DNA of 64,000 nt. Source: Bombilactobacillus mellis. Lineage in GTDB: Bacteria > Bacillota > Bacilli > Lactobacillales > Lactobacillaceae. The notes below the pieces were generated by a model. The model was not told the origin of the DNA, searched no databases, and saw only the letters and a program-made list of their open reading frames with translations. The stretch covers positions 562,770 through 626,769 of the forward strand of contig NZ_KQ033877.1 in assembly GCF_000967245.1 (NCBI RefSeq), given 5' to 3'. The first letter of the stretch is position 1, and each line of letters begins with the position of its first letter. Both the position numbers and the translations under genes were made by a program. Below are positions 18,971 through 28,288 of the stretch, one piece after another.

Positions 18971-19489
18971 ATAGGTCCATCTCCTTAAATCAACTGCCAT
19001 TTTCATTATCATACTCCAATTTAATGTAGAAATAGGGGAAACAGTCAAATTAAAGATATTCTTAAAATTCAGAAAAATCTAAGATTTTTTATTTAAGTTA
19101 TTTAACATGTGACTTTTGAGTAAGGTTCAGTACGAAAAATAAGTCCAGCGCTTTGAGACTTCTGTCACAGACTTGGACAATTGGATGTCTATGTTCAACT
19201 GTGCTGAAAACCTGCTGTCCAACTATTTCTATTTTTTATACGCATAATAATACAATTAATACATATTTGTGGAAAATTCATTCTGAAAGAGTTATAAAGG
19301 AAAATTATTTTATATCCGAACTTATTTAAAACTTAATCTTATTACCAATTAAATAAAAGACAATTTGTTTAATAGATCAATTATTTTTATTTTGATTGTA
19401 CAGTTAGATGGTGATAAATATGTAAACAGCGATAGAATAATTAGTCCAAGCTTTGAATATTTGCAGATATATAAAAATAGCCTCACTTT

Positions 19490-19860
19490 TCAATAAGTGG
19501 AGTTTTTAATATAACTGGATAGTTTATTATATTCATGATGAGCATTATCTTCTGCAAAATTTTCTTTTTTAGGAACAATTATATCTTCAGTCTTTGAGGC
19601 TACATTAACAACTTTTTCACCCTAATTAGTTATATATCCATAAATTGCATCCAAGCTTGCATCTTGTTGTTGTCCACTATCTGTTATAACAATTTTCTGA
19701 TCATGATAGCATTAGTCAAGATTACGGTTAGCTTTCGCTGTAACATTCATTTCAATAATTTCTTCGGCTTTTTTCTTTGAGACTGATTTGTAAATATATA
19801 GCTTTACCTTAAGAATGTCTACTTTATTAACGGTAATGTTGCTTCATTTTAAGATTTATC
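19490..19860 (-). pseudogene. decayed gene, probably exported or lipoprotein-like
   Basis: On the minus strand a continuous protein-like reading runs for about 120 codons but is broken by in-frame TAA and TAG. Readable pieces are DILKVKLYIYKSVSKKKAEE, DQKIVITDSGQQQDASLDAI, and GEKVVNVASKTEDIIVPKKE. It ends at a TGA inside a terminator-like hairpin (CCACTT/AAGTGAGG). The 5' part is lost. I cannot name the family. The rest of 19049-20077 shows no gene. Confidence 0.5.
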
Positions 19861-20077
19861 AGTAAAATTGGCTCGATATTTTCTTTGATATAACCACAAT
19901 ATGACCCAACAGGAAAGATGGAGTTATAGCTCTAATAATTTTTGACAATATTAGTCTATCGCCCAATTTCAAGGCAGTTACAGCAATTATGACGTCAGTA
20001 CCTTATACAATAAGTTTAATACTATTGGCTAAAAGAATAACAAAATTTCTACATAAGGTTAGATATATAAAATTTAA

Positions 20078-20105
20078 TTGACACTTATTTTAGCTAATCT
20101 ATAAT
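20078..20105 (+). promoter_or_regulatory. sigma-A promoter
   Basis: TTGACA (20078-20083), a 16-bp spacer and TATAAT (20100-20105), 33 nt before the start codon of the next gene. Confidence 0.75.
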
Positions 20106-20138
20106 AGAATATATCATTCAGATAAGGGAGGGTAAAAA

Positions 20139-21110
20139 ATGGCAAAATATAATCTTTCTGTCCATTATGATGGTGAAGGTTTGCAAGAAAATCGTATACC
20201 TGTAGCTGATTTAGCCCCCTCTTTAATAGCACTATCTGATACTTTTCAACAAATTCAAAAGCTTGTAAATCCTAATGAACAAACTCTATCATTAGATATA
20301 GTAGCTAGCGAAAAGGGATCATTTATTATTGATTTAGTATTAGCTAGTGGGTCTGATCTTATATCAAAAGCAATAGATCTTTTAAACAATAATAACAGTG
20401 TTGCAATTGCTAATCTTGCAGCTTATGTAGATATCATTTTTAGATTAATAAACTTAATTAAAAAATCTTTTAAACATAAAATAAAGAAAAAACAAGAACT
20501 ACAGAATGGAAATATAAAAATAACTTTTGACGATGGTACTAAAATTACAATTCCTGAAGAGACTTTAGATGCTTATCAAAACGTTAATATTAGAAAAAGC
20601 ATTCAAAAAAGTATAAGTCCTCTTACAAAAGATGGAATTGAAAGAATTAATTTTTATCATAATAAAAACCAACAAATAACAATTGCCAAAAATGAGTATT
20701 CTTGTTTTGATATTCCTGAATTGGAGCAAGAATTAGGAACCGTAGAGACAACTAAATACCTTCAAATCGAAAATATTGCTTTTGAACATGGTAAATGGAA
20801 ATTTTCAGATGGTTCAAATCATTTTTTTGCTAATATTGAAGATAAAAATTTTTTATCAGAAGTAAAGAAAAATCAACAATTATTTGGTTCAACGGATACT
20901 CTTAAAGTTAATTTAAGAACCAAACAGTATATAGATAAAAGTGGGAACTTGAAAACAGAAAATACTATTGTTAAGGTATTAGAACATAATATTGGCGGAC
21001 AACAACTTAAATTTGATATAATGGATACTAGTTCAGTAAAAATCCAGAATAAAATAGAAAATAAAAGCATTAATAAAAATTTGAAATCTAATAATAAAGA
21101 TAATAATTAA
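20139..21110 (+). CDS. conserved-type protein of unknown function
   Basis: A 323-residue soluble protein. The first 75 residues have a regular pattern (NLSVHYDGEGLQENRIPVAD then LAPSLIALSDTFQQIQ, and IVASEKGSFIIDLVLASGS). A hydrophobic/basic stretch follows at about 88-120, then a beta-rich C-terminal half and a low-complexity Asn/Lys tail. I recognise no catalytic motif. The start is fixed by GGGAGGG 7-13 nt upstream and a good promoter. Its terminator is the hairpin inside the repeated BspA leader (21178-21208). Its island context next to FRG and DUF2971-like genes could fit a defence role, which is inference only. Confidence 0.8.
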   Translation: MAKYNLSVHYDGEGLQENRIPVADLAPSLIALSDTFQQIQKLVNPNEQTLSLDIVASEKGSFIIDLVLASGSDLISKAIDLLNNNNSVAIANLAAYVDIIFRLINLIKKSFKHKIKKKQELQNGNIKITFDDGTKITIPEETLDAYQNVNIRKSIQKSISPLTKDGIERINFYHNKNQQITIAKNEYSCFDIPELEQELGTVETTKYLQIENIAFEHGKWKFSDGSNHFFANIEDKNFLSEVKKNQQLFGSTDTLKVNLRTKQYIDKSGNLKTENTIVKVLEHNIGGQQLKFDIMDTSSVKIQNKIENKSINKNLKSNNKDNN

Positions 21111-21127
21111 TATTTAAGCTAATTAGG

Positions 21128-21405
21128 TTATTTTTAAGCATTATGCTATATCTAAATTATCGTTTCCTAATTTAAAGGGTCATGTACATGAAGTACATGG
21201 CCTTTTTTATATTGAATTTTTCCAATTTAGAATTACACTAAAATTATATTACATATTAAAGGTTAAAGGAGAAAGGGCAATGTATCAAATAAGTAAGCGT
21301 CTAACTATGGTGGGAGCTTTTTTAGGCTTAGCTTGGAGATTTTTGTTACCACAAGAGTCAACTAAGGCAGCAAACACGTCACAGGCAACTACACCAATAA
21401 CGCAA
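21128..21405 (+). repeat. BspA leader repeat, copy A (direct repeat with 28836-29106)
   Basis: A 278-bp block matching copy B with about 17 mismatches by my count. The only indel is a 7-bp tandem duplication (TTAAAGG) just before the ribosome-binding site. It contains, in order, an intrinsic terminator GGTCATGTAC/GTACATGGCC with T6 (21178-21208), the conserved promoter-like segment containing AGAATTACACTAAAATTATA, the ribosome-binding site, and the start codon and signal-peptide region of a BspA-like gene. Confidence 0.9.
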
Positions 21406-21459
21406 GTAGTTAAAGTGGCTTCTAAGGTTGTCGACCAAGGTATTAATGAAAACACTTGA
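21280..21459 (+). pseudogene. N-terminal fragment of a BspA-like surface protein (5' part of a split gene)
   Basis: 59 codons: a signal-peptide-like start (MYQISKRLTMVGAFLGLAWR), then a Thr/Gln-rich stretch ending VVDQGINENT before TGA. It matches residues 1-50 of the complete protein at 34544-35803, where the corresponding segment reads VLDQGVDGTCKWDV. The remaining body of such a gene reappears after the FRG gene at 22725. A good AGGAG precedes the ATG, so the short secreted peptide may still be made. Confidence 0.75.
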
Positions 21460-21566
21460 GCAATCTATTATTTTATTATATTTTTAGAATTTAGTTATAT
21501 ATAATGAAATAATTATTCAGGGGTTATTAACAGTTAAAAAGTAAATTTAGTTTTTATGTATATAGG

Positions 21567-22721
21567 GTGGTTATATTGTCTTGTAAAAATTGTCGTTATG
21601 CTAATTCCATTTCAGAAGTTTTAAATGAACCAATGGATCTTTTAAATTCTAAAATGTCTGCTGATGGCAGGCAATTGCCTCATTTGTTTCTGTATAGAGG
21701 TCAAGAGAAGAGGTATAGTAATACTAAATATTTGGCAAGTTTATATCGCCAAAAAAACAAGGTGGAAGAATATACTTTAACTAGTGAATATATGCGTATA
21801 TGTAATCTTAATAGTCTCGATAATAATTTTTCCAGGCTTTCTTACATGCAACATTTTGGGTTACCTACTAGACTTTTAGATGTCACAAGTAATATATTAG
21901 TTGCTCTTTATTTTGCTTGTCTTTCTTCAGATGATGACGGTATTATTGATGTTTTTTTGACTAATAAAGAGCAACCAGTTGGTATTTCTAAAAATCAATT
22001 TTGTTATTATAATTCTATTGATAATGATACGGTTGAAATATTATCTACTTTGGCATTGATGAGTGGAGATATTAAGTCAAATATTTATTATCGAATTCAT
22101 AATTTTAAGAAAAAAGTCGAAAAAACGTTTTCAAGTATTTCTAATGATTCTAATGATATTGAAATGATTGGTAAGTATTATAATTTCTTCTATTGTTTGA
22201 AACGTCAGTATATGATTAGTAATCAAAACATATCTTTCGAACGATATATTAATAATCCTATTTTCTCATATTGTGGTGATAAAGAATTTTATAAAGCCTT
22301 TATAACGGTGTCTGACGCTTATGATGAATTGAACTATTCGGAACAGGTACAGTCTCTTTATTCCTCTATTAGTAAAGATATTGGATATTTTCCTCGTGTA
22401 ATTGATTTTTTAGGATTGCTGCACCCTTTTTTTGTTCGTCCCAATATTAATAATCCTAGAATTAATGCTCAAAGTGGTTATTTCCTTTTTGAACCATATG
22501 AATATACTAATTACGAAAGCACAGAAGACTTAAGCAAAATCAATTATGATATAGAAAAAAGACTAGTCCTGAAAAATTTATCAATTACCATTCCTTTATG
22601 TAAAAAAAAGTCAATTCTTAAAGATTTAGATATAAAATGTGGTATTAATAGAGCTACTTTATTTCCTGACAGTGAGAATATTGCTAAATATGTAAGTGAT
22701 GATTTTCTTGCTAATTATTAA
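21567..22721 (+). CDS. FRG-domain protein
   Basis: A 384-residue cytosolic protein with the FRG domain at about residues 20-125: LFLYRGQEKRYSNTKYLASL (41-60) and QHFGLPTRLLDVTSNILVAL (95-114) followed by YFAC. FRG domains occur in standalone proteins often found among defence and mobile genes; the biochemical activity is unclear. The rest of the protein is unassigned. The start is uncertain: GTG at 21567 or TTG at 21576, with GGGTGG just upstream of the latter. The gene lies exactly between the 5' and 3' parts of a BspA-like gene, as if inserted. Confidence 0.85.
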   Translation: MVILSCKNCRYANSISEVLNEPMDLLNSKMSADGRQLPHLFLYRGQEKRYSNTKYLASLYRQKNKVEEYTLTSEYMRICNLNSLDNNFSRLSYMQHFGLPTRLLDVTSNILVALYFACLSSDDDGIIDVFLTNKEQPVGISKNQFCYYNSIDNDTVEILSTLALMSGDIKSNIYYRIHNFKKKVEKTFSSISNDSNDIEMIGKYYNFFYCLKRQYMISNQNISFERYINNPIFSYCGDKEFYKAFITVSDAYDELNYSEQVQSLYSSISKDIGYFPRVIDFLGLLHPFFVRPNINNPRINAQSGYFLFEPYEYTNYESTEDLSKINYDIEKRLVLKNLSITIPLCKKKSILKDLDIKCGINRATLFPDSENIAKYVSDDFLANY

Positions 22722-22724
22722 AAG

Positions 22725-23723
22725 TAGTTAATCAAGGTTTAGATGGACCTTTTCATTGTAAAGAAGTTAAGAAAGAAAATGATTTAGTATTAACTATTCA
22801 CGCCGGACAGCTTGATTATGGCTTTATATTTCAATAAATTAATAATTATTATGATTGTTATTGAGACTGATGTCATAGCACCAAAAATTTTTAGTTACTT
22901 ATTTTCTGGTTTTAACAATTTCAGAGAATTTGTTGACCTTTCTAATTTCGTTACTTCTCAAATAAATAATATGCAGGGTATGTTTGCAGATAGCCCTAAT
23001 TTAGAAAAAGTAAACGTAAAGAATTTTAATACTAAAAATATGTATCGAACGGTTTTTTGTTTGAATGTCGAAAACTACGAAAATTAGATATTAGTGATTT
23101 TGAAACACCTAATCTTATAAATGCAAATATGATATTTGGTGGGGACCATCTTGACTATGTGGATATGAGAAATTTTGATAGTTCAAATTATATTAATATT
23201 TTGAAATTAGTTATATATGCAAATTAACGATAGGTTCCAAACTTATTAATCAATATTTTCCTCAACCCCTAACAGAAGAGATATTTGATAACAATAGTAT
23301 TAATAGGGTTTCAACAGGATAAGATTGAATTGCTTTAAATGGGCCGATAAGGACGCTAAAAAACTCCTGATGAAATAACCAGTATTAAAAGAACTTAACC
23401 AGTGACATATATATATTAGAAAATAAAATTCTAATAAATCCCTATTTAGAATATAAGACTGTTACCAGAACTATTAAAATCCATCCTAATATAATGATAT
23501 AGATGAGACAGTAATTTTTAAACAAAAGGCTACAATCCATCGTCAAGTGGCTATTAATGAAGATGTAACTAAAACTTACGGTGAATGGTCAAAAGATTAT
23601 CGTGACGAATATAATGCTCCCGATACAGATGCAGGAAATCCAAGACCAGCCAAAGTAGATAGGCAAGTCGGGAATATTCAAGACCAAACTGTAAATGTTT
23701 CTATTACAGAATCCTATCTTTAA
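22725..23723 (+). pseudogene. body and C-terminus of a BspA-like surface protein gene, decayed
   Basis: Reading through several frames gives successive pieces matching the intact gene at 34544: VVNQGLDGPF, LVLTIHAGQLDYG, VIAPKIFSYLFSGFNNFREF, VDLSNFVTSQINNMQGMF, then near the end TKTYGEWSKDYRDEYNA and DQTVNVS. At least four frameshifts or stops separate them. Order and spacing match the intact copy, so this is the missing 3' part of the gene whose start is at 21280, or of a close paralogue. The short open frames inside are not genes. Confidence 0.85.
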
Positions 23724-23813
23724 GTTTTTGATAACTTAATATAATCAACTAGATATTTATTAATTGAAATTCAGAGGTTAAAACGTAGAACTAAAAGTAA
23801 TTATTAAGAATTG

Positions 23814-24048
23814 ATGTGTTGCTTGAGCAATTCTTGAACAATTTCGGATAGCACTTTAGTATACACATTATTGATCCATTTTCTATTCTGGCAATACTTG
23901 ATTGATGTTTATCGACTAATTTAGCGAATTATCTTTGGCTCATTCCCACATTTTCACGTAGTTCATGAACTTTTTCTGACGCTTTCAGGTTAATATTTTC
24001 TTGTTCAACAAGTTGCGTAAAAACAGAATTAATTTTATTTATTTCCAT
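23814..24048 (-). pseudogene. XRE-type antitoxin/regulator pseudogene
   Basis: On the minus strand the frame from ATG 24048 reads MEINKINSVFTQLVEQ, later KVHELRENVGMSQR, a TAA stop, then FAKLVDKHQSSIARIENGS, and after a frameshift TKVLSEIVQELLKQH. The HTH core (VGMSQR-FAKLVDKHQSSIARIENGS) is a classic Cro/CI fold of the HigA-like antitoxin kind. One stop and one frameshift make it inactive. No matching toxin gene is seen beside it. Confidence 0.65.
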
Positions 24049-24288
24049 CCATGTTATTCATTATGCTCCTCTTTTTGTCTGAAACATTGCCAATATAAAA
24101 GCCTATCTATGAGTTTTTTATAATATAATACTTGTTTTGTGAAATGCTGAGAACTCTCATACTTTGTTATATAAAACATTAACTTAATAATCTTACTAGG
24201 ATTTAATAGTTTACATAATTTAAGCTTTCTATACCATAAGAATACTAGTCTAAATCTTGAACGTTTTCTCTAGTGCAGATATAAATAT

Positions 24289-24327
24289 AAAAAGCACCAT
24301 TCTTAAATAAATGGGGCTTTTTATAAT
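24289..24327 (+). terminator. terminator-like hairpin
   Basis: AAAAAGCACCATT pairs with AATGGGGCTTTTT with one mismatch, followed by further T. No intact + strand gene lies just upstream; it may be a relic. Confidence 0.5.
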
Positions 24328-24369
24328 TTTTTAATATAAAATTATTAAATTAATACATAAATGAATTTA

Positions 24370-24420
24370 TTTTTTGACATTATTATAAGATTTTTTGACA
24401 TTATTATAAGATTTTTTGAC
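24370..24420 (+). repeat. 21-bp tandem repeat, 2.4 copies
   Basis: The unit TTTTTTGACATTATTATAAG plus A occurs twice exactly (24370-24390, 24391-24411) and then partially as TTTTTTGAC. The surrounding 24049-24688 region has no gene. The function is unknown. Confidence 0.75.
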
Positions 24421-24688
24421 CATTTTTATCTATTTTTTAATTGTTTTCAAAATATTTATTTCTTACATTCCAATAGGCATTTTGTCTGTTAGATAAATTA
24501 GAGTATAATTCTAGTAATTTTTCTCGATTTTAATTGCCACGTTTACTAAGCAACAACAATGAACAGAAATAGACAAGTTAAGAATATATATAATAAAACT
24601 AACGGGATCTTTAATTTTAGTGAGAACTCTAAATATAACGAAATCTCTACATTTAGCAAAAAATATCTAATTCTCATATATTACACTA

Positions 24689-25606
24689 TTATTTGTATAT
24701 AAGTTCTGCACTTTTTAGCTTTCCACCAGCTCCACAAGTAGAATATATAACGTCAGATATGCTTATTTTATTTAGTTCATTATGCTTAAAAATTTTAATT
24801 CCTTCATGGAAAAAATCTAATTTCAATTTTATGTTTTCAGGCATTTTAATTTTTTCAGTAGCGAAAATAGTCAATACAACTTTATACTCATTTTGAATAT
24901 CATAGCGGTATTTTCCATTTTTCTTTGGTTTTTCAAAAAAGCATTTATATAAATATTTTTCAAATAAACTAAGATCGTTATCTGAAGGTTTCCATTTTTC
25001 TAATTTCTCTTTATCATCTTTACATAAAGTTCTACTTTCTTCAACCTGCATATCTATATATTTTATCAAACCAGCTTTTATAGTTACATTGTCGAAATTA
25101 TCGAAATCGTCTAATTCGTCGAGATTATAGATTTTTTCCATTGCATAGTACTCTTTACTCTTTTGATCTAATTTTTTTTGTCTTAAATAGAAAAAAATGC
25201 ACAATAATTTATAAAAACACAAGGTAATAACACCTTCAGGGAAAATTACCGCTGCTCTTTCCTTATTATTACTATCTAATTTTTTAAGTCTATCAACTGT
25301 ATCTTTTTTTATATATCCATTTTCGAAATCGCTTTTATACAATGCAGTGAAACATGAAATGTATGATTCGCTATTTTTAGAGTAACATGATAATATATCT
25401 TTATAAGACGTTATAGGGTCTTTCTTATTTAATAAAAAACCTTCAAAGGGATCTCCTATCGGTGGATCTTGATACATAAAAGTACTTTCTTTACTTAAGA
25501 AAAGTTCTCCGTTTTGAAGGTCTTTGGGATAATCATTAAATTTAATAAAACCTATGAGTTCTGAATTTTTCGATGAATTTTCTTGTTGATTGTTAATACA
25601 TGCCAT
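24689..25606 (-). CDS. DUF2971-like protein (tentative)
   Basis: A 305-residue protein. The N-terminal layout LIGFIKFNDYPKDLQNGELF (18-37), then GDPFEGF (51-57) and ESYISCFTALYKSD, and the late segment NGKYRYDIQNEYKVVLT resemble DUF2971 proteins (order: short beta/turn segment, DPFEG, S-CF, then a K-E-rich end). The identification rests on pattern only. Start ATG at 25606; the upstream sequence contains GGGAGG. DUF2971 proteins are common in phage-defence and element islands. It is a lone gene here. Confidence 0.6.
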   Translation of the reverse strand: MACINNQQENSSKNSELIGFIKFNDYPKDLQNGELFLSKESTFMYQDPPIGDPFEGFLLNKKDPITSYKDILSCYSKNSESYISCFTALYKSDFENGYIKKDTVDRLKKLDSNNKERAAVIFPEGVITLCFYKLLCIFFYLRQKKLDQKSKEYYAMEKIYNLDELDDFDNFDNVTIKAGLIKYIDMQVEESRTLCKDDKEKLEKWKPSDNDLSLFEKYLYKCFFEKPKKNGKYRYDIQNEYKVVLTIFATEKIKMPENIKLKLDFFHEGIKIFKHNELNKISISDVIYSTCGAGGKLKSAELIYK

Positions 25607-26177
25607 ATATTGATTGATTCCTCCCTTTTAATAATTAATTATACGTCAATAGTTATTATAAAAAACCATATTTATAATATTAATAATTATATTTTGATAA
25701 ACCTTAAATATATTATTTTTAAAGATGAGTGTAAAATAAGGATCCTGCCTATATATTTTTCTCAATAAGTAATATTAATGACTCATAATTTAGAAGAAAA
25801 ATATCTTTTGTAATACCATTATATGATGTTGTGCAATTAATTATTAATTCCAGCTATTTGACTGCTGATAACTTATATCATAAATATATTAAAAAAATAT
25901 GTTAAAATATAATCTATGCTATTTATTGGAATCCTGGCCTATCAATAAAACAAAATAAATGACAAAAGTATAATTTGTACTTTTGTTATTTATTATACCT
26001 TTAAGTTTCTGAATCATTTTTCAATTTCTTCTTTTAAACTAAACTTTTCTTTGTATCAGCATCTAGTTTTGCTTCAATGTAAGAATCATCTAATGTATCT
26101 ACAAATTTATTAGATGTTGGGTCTATTTTAATAAGCTTTTTAAGGGAGTATTTGAAGATTATAGCACTTATATAATA
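25607..26177. other. intergenic stretch with terminator and gene remnant
   Basis: Contains a near-perfect 17-bp inverted repeat, AATAAATGACAAAAGTA/TACTTTTGTTATTTATT (25954-25994), usable as a terminator in both directions. On the minus strand at about 26030-26160 there is an open remnant (SLKKLIKIDPTSNKFVDTLD continuing to DSYIEAKLDADTKKSLV, then stop) just downstream of the ParA operon. The remainder shows nothing. Confidence 0.55.
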
Positions 26178-26969
26178 CTAATTATCATTGGGATAAATTA
26201 ATAATGGCTCAAAAGAACAGATCTCTTTGAGCATATCAATATAAATATTAACTTTGTAAGGTGAAAAATGACTGGAATGACTGGTAGGTATAAAGTGAGA
26301 AACTATAAACATCCATTTCAAAACGATCTTACAAGACTCGCTAATGTTTTCTAAAAATTGATATGACTCTGATATGTTATTTGTAAAGCGATTGGAGCTA
26401 AAGATTGATTGAAGATCATCAGATAGGTTTTTATTTAGTGGTATTAACTTTCTTCCATGCAAAGTGTCAGATAAAAGCCAATAATGTTTTTTGGATGACT
26501 GCTGTAGTTCATTGAGCTTGCTTTTGGAATTATATCCAAGAGTTGAGCAACAGTATTTAGTCATTTGATCAATGCGTTGTGAAAAGCCTGCCCTTTTTGA
26601 TTGATTTAATATATTCAAATGCTCATATAATAACCTAATATAAACATCTAAAAATAATCGTTGTTTAATTTTACAATTTACTTCATGATCCATTAAAGCG
26701 TCTATGATAGATTCTATTGCTTTAGTGCGGGCAAGAGTTAATACGTTTGAATCATTTTCCGTATTAAAAATATCAGCACTAAGGTCTTTAAGTATAAAAA
26801 GCAATGCATGAACTGAAGAAATTGGTTTTTTTAACTCAAAATTGTCATTGTAGTTCAATAAGTTACACTGTATTAGATCCAAAAAGTTTCCACGATCATC
26901 TGTTAATTGATTTACTAGTCCAAAATTTCTTAGTGAGCTGAAATTTTCATCCTTGTTATCTTGATCCAT
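26178..26969 (-). CDS. unknown protein, third gene of the ParA operon
   Basis: A 263-residue, predominantly helical protein without transmembrane segments. I recognise no family. A YWLLSDTLHG segment near residue 165 has the Y-LS-(x)-HG look of some HEPN-like helical proteins, but that is weak. Its start overlaps the end of the 137-residue gene by 14 bp, so the two are probably translationally coupled. Being fixed behind a ParA ATPase suggests it is a cargo, adaptor or effector of that ATPase. Confidence 0.75.
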   Translation of the reverse strand: MDQDNKDENFSSLRNFGLVNQLTDDRGNFLDLIQCNLLNYNDNFELKKPISSVHALLFILKDLSADIFNTENDSNVLTLARTKAIESIIDALMDHEVNCKIKQRLFLDVYIRLLYEHLNILNQSKRAGFSQRIDQMTKYCCSTLGYNSKSKLNELQQSSKKHYWLLSDTLHGRKLIPLNKNLSDDLQSIFSSNRFTNNISESYQFLENISESCKIVLKWMFIVSHFIPTSHSSHFSPYKVNIYIDMLKEICSFEPLLIYPNDN

Positions 26970-27369
26970 TTTTTCTATTTAGACCTTTCTTCATATCCTG
27001 CAATAATGTTGAATTATTAGATCTTTTGTGGCTTGCAGGGGATTCATAAGGCTTATCATTAAAAAAATTGTAGAAAGATTCAAACAATTTTTTTAATCTT
27101 GTTGAATCACTTTCATTAGAAATAAGACGATTTATCCGTGCACATAATAGTGTTCTTGAACTAAATAAATATGGTCTAAATCCATCGTTGCCATCTTTAT
27201 CTTTGACTTGGAAAAAATCTTCAAAAATAGTGATTAATGGGTGTAAAGAATCATTTGAACTAAAAAGAGATCTGTCCAATATAATTTGAGTGCTAATGCC
27301 CATAAAGTAATATTTTCTAATTTCCATGCTCATGGATGAATCGAATAGAAACTTGATATCATAACTCAT
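26956..27369 (-). CDS. unknown protein, second gene of the ParA operon
   Basis: A 137-residue protein: helical N-terminal two thirds (MSYDIKFLFDSSMSMEIRKY start; GFRPYLFSSRTLLCARINRL centre), then a basic tail (LLQDMKKGLNRKNGSR). The tail could contact DNA or the ParA partner. It overlaps the ParA gene by 11 bp and the next gene by 14 bp. No ParB-type HTH is recognised, which is unusual for a ParA neighbour. Confidence 0.75.
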   Translation of the reverse strand: MSYDIKFLFDSSMSMEIRKYYFMGISTQIILDRSLFSSNDSLHPLITIFEDFFQVKDKDGNDGFRPYLFSSRTLLCARINRLISNESDSTRLKKLFESFYNFFNDKPYESPASHKRSNNSTLLQDMKKGLNRKNGSR

Positions 27370-28288
27370 TCTTTTGAGCTCCCTCCGCTAATCTGTTTTG
27401 AATTTCATCCACTAGGTCATGGATCTTTTTTTTATGTTTAGGATGACGGGTTTCTATTGCTTCATCAAAATAAAGGGCTGACTTAGTTATAAGATATTCA
27501 TAATTATAAAAAAGTGTATCAAAAGGTTTAACTTTTGAATCTACTAATTCTTCCATCGTATCAGTAAAGTAATTTTCGATATCAGTGCGAAATTTTTTCT
27601 GGTCACGAGCGATACCATCTTTCGCTTTATTTTTTTTCAAAAACATATAAACTACTCCAAGATTTTTAAGAGGTTTATTAACAGAGTTAACTTTATCTGA
27701 AAGTAGTTCGGCCAGAAGAGTAATACCAATTGTAGAAAATTCATCAAGTTTTGTTGGAATCAAGTAGTAATCAGATGTTGAAAGTGCTACTGAAGTTAGT
27801 TGTCCCCAAGTAGGAGGACAATCAATAAGAATATAATCATAATTATCTTTTAAGTTATTCTTCTTGATAAAAGATTTAAATTTGTCAGAAGCAGTGTCGT
27901 TTATATCAACTATTAATCCCATATCACCAGGAATGATGTCTAATACACCACCTTTATCATTACCTTTATTATTAGGACTTAGTGTATGTATGATAGAAGC
28001 TGCGGGAGTCTTAATAGTCGCTAATTGGGAATTTCCAATTCCACGGGACTGATTTGTAGATTGAAAAACACGGGCCAATGTTTTGCCTTGATCTCTAAGA
28101 TTAAAATAGTTATCAAGGTTTTTTTCAAAAAATTTCATAAGGGTTTGTGTAGAATTAAATTGCGGATCTACATCTATAACTAATACGCGTTCATTTCTAT
28201 TGAATAATTCAACAGAAATATTTGTTGTGATAGTTGTTTTCCCAACCCCGCCTTTCATATTTAAAATTGAAATAATTGTTGCAGTCAT
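27359..28288 (-). CDS. ParA/Soj-family ATPase
   Basis: A 309-residue ATPase with deviant Walker A KGGVGKTT (12-19), DVDPQFNST after strand 2, and the Walker B segment DYILIDCPPTWGQLTSVAL, followed by DYYLIPTKLDEFSTIGITLL. ParA proteins bind DNA nonspecifically with ATP and position plasmids, chromosomes or protein complexes. I start at ATG 28288 (MTATIISILN) because GAGGAGAG lies just upstream; an earlier in-frame ATG at 28315 has none. First gene of an overlapping three-gene operon. No parS-like repeats are evident next to it. Confidence 0.92.
   Translation of the reverse strand: MTATIISILNMKGGVGKTTITTNISVELFNRNERVLVIDVDPQFNSTQTLMKFFEKNLDNYFNLRDQGKTLARVFQSTNQSRGIGNSQLATIKTPAASIIHTLSPNNKGNDKGGVLDIIPGDMGLIVDINDTASDKFKSFIKKNNLKDNYDYILIDCPPTWGQLTSVALSTSDYYLIPTKLDEFSTIGITLLAELLSDKVNSVNKPLKNLGVVYMFLKKNKAKDGIARDQKKFRTDIENYFTDTMEELVDSKVKPFDTLFYNYEYLITKSALYFDEAIETRHPKHKKKIHDLVDEIQNRLAEGAQKNEL

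Noticed and set aside
22812-23087. 91-codon open frame as a separate gene
   Set aside because: It is one frame of the broken BspA-like gene.
24361-24420. Short tandem repeats as a CRISPR array
   Set aside because: Units are contiguous with no spacers, only 2.4 copies, and no cas genes are present.
20139-28288. Classification as a named anti-phage system
   Set aside because: None of the characteristic gene combinations of known systems could be recognised; only individual defence-associated domains are present.
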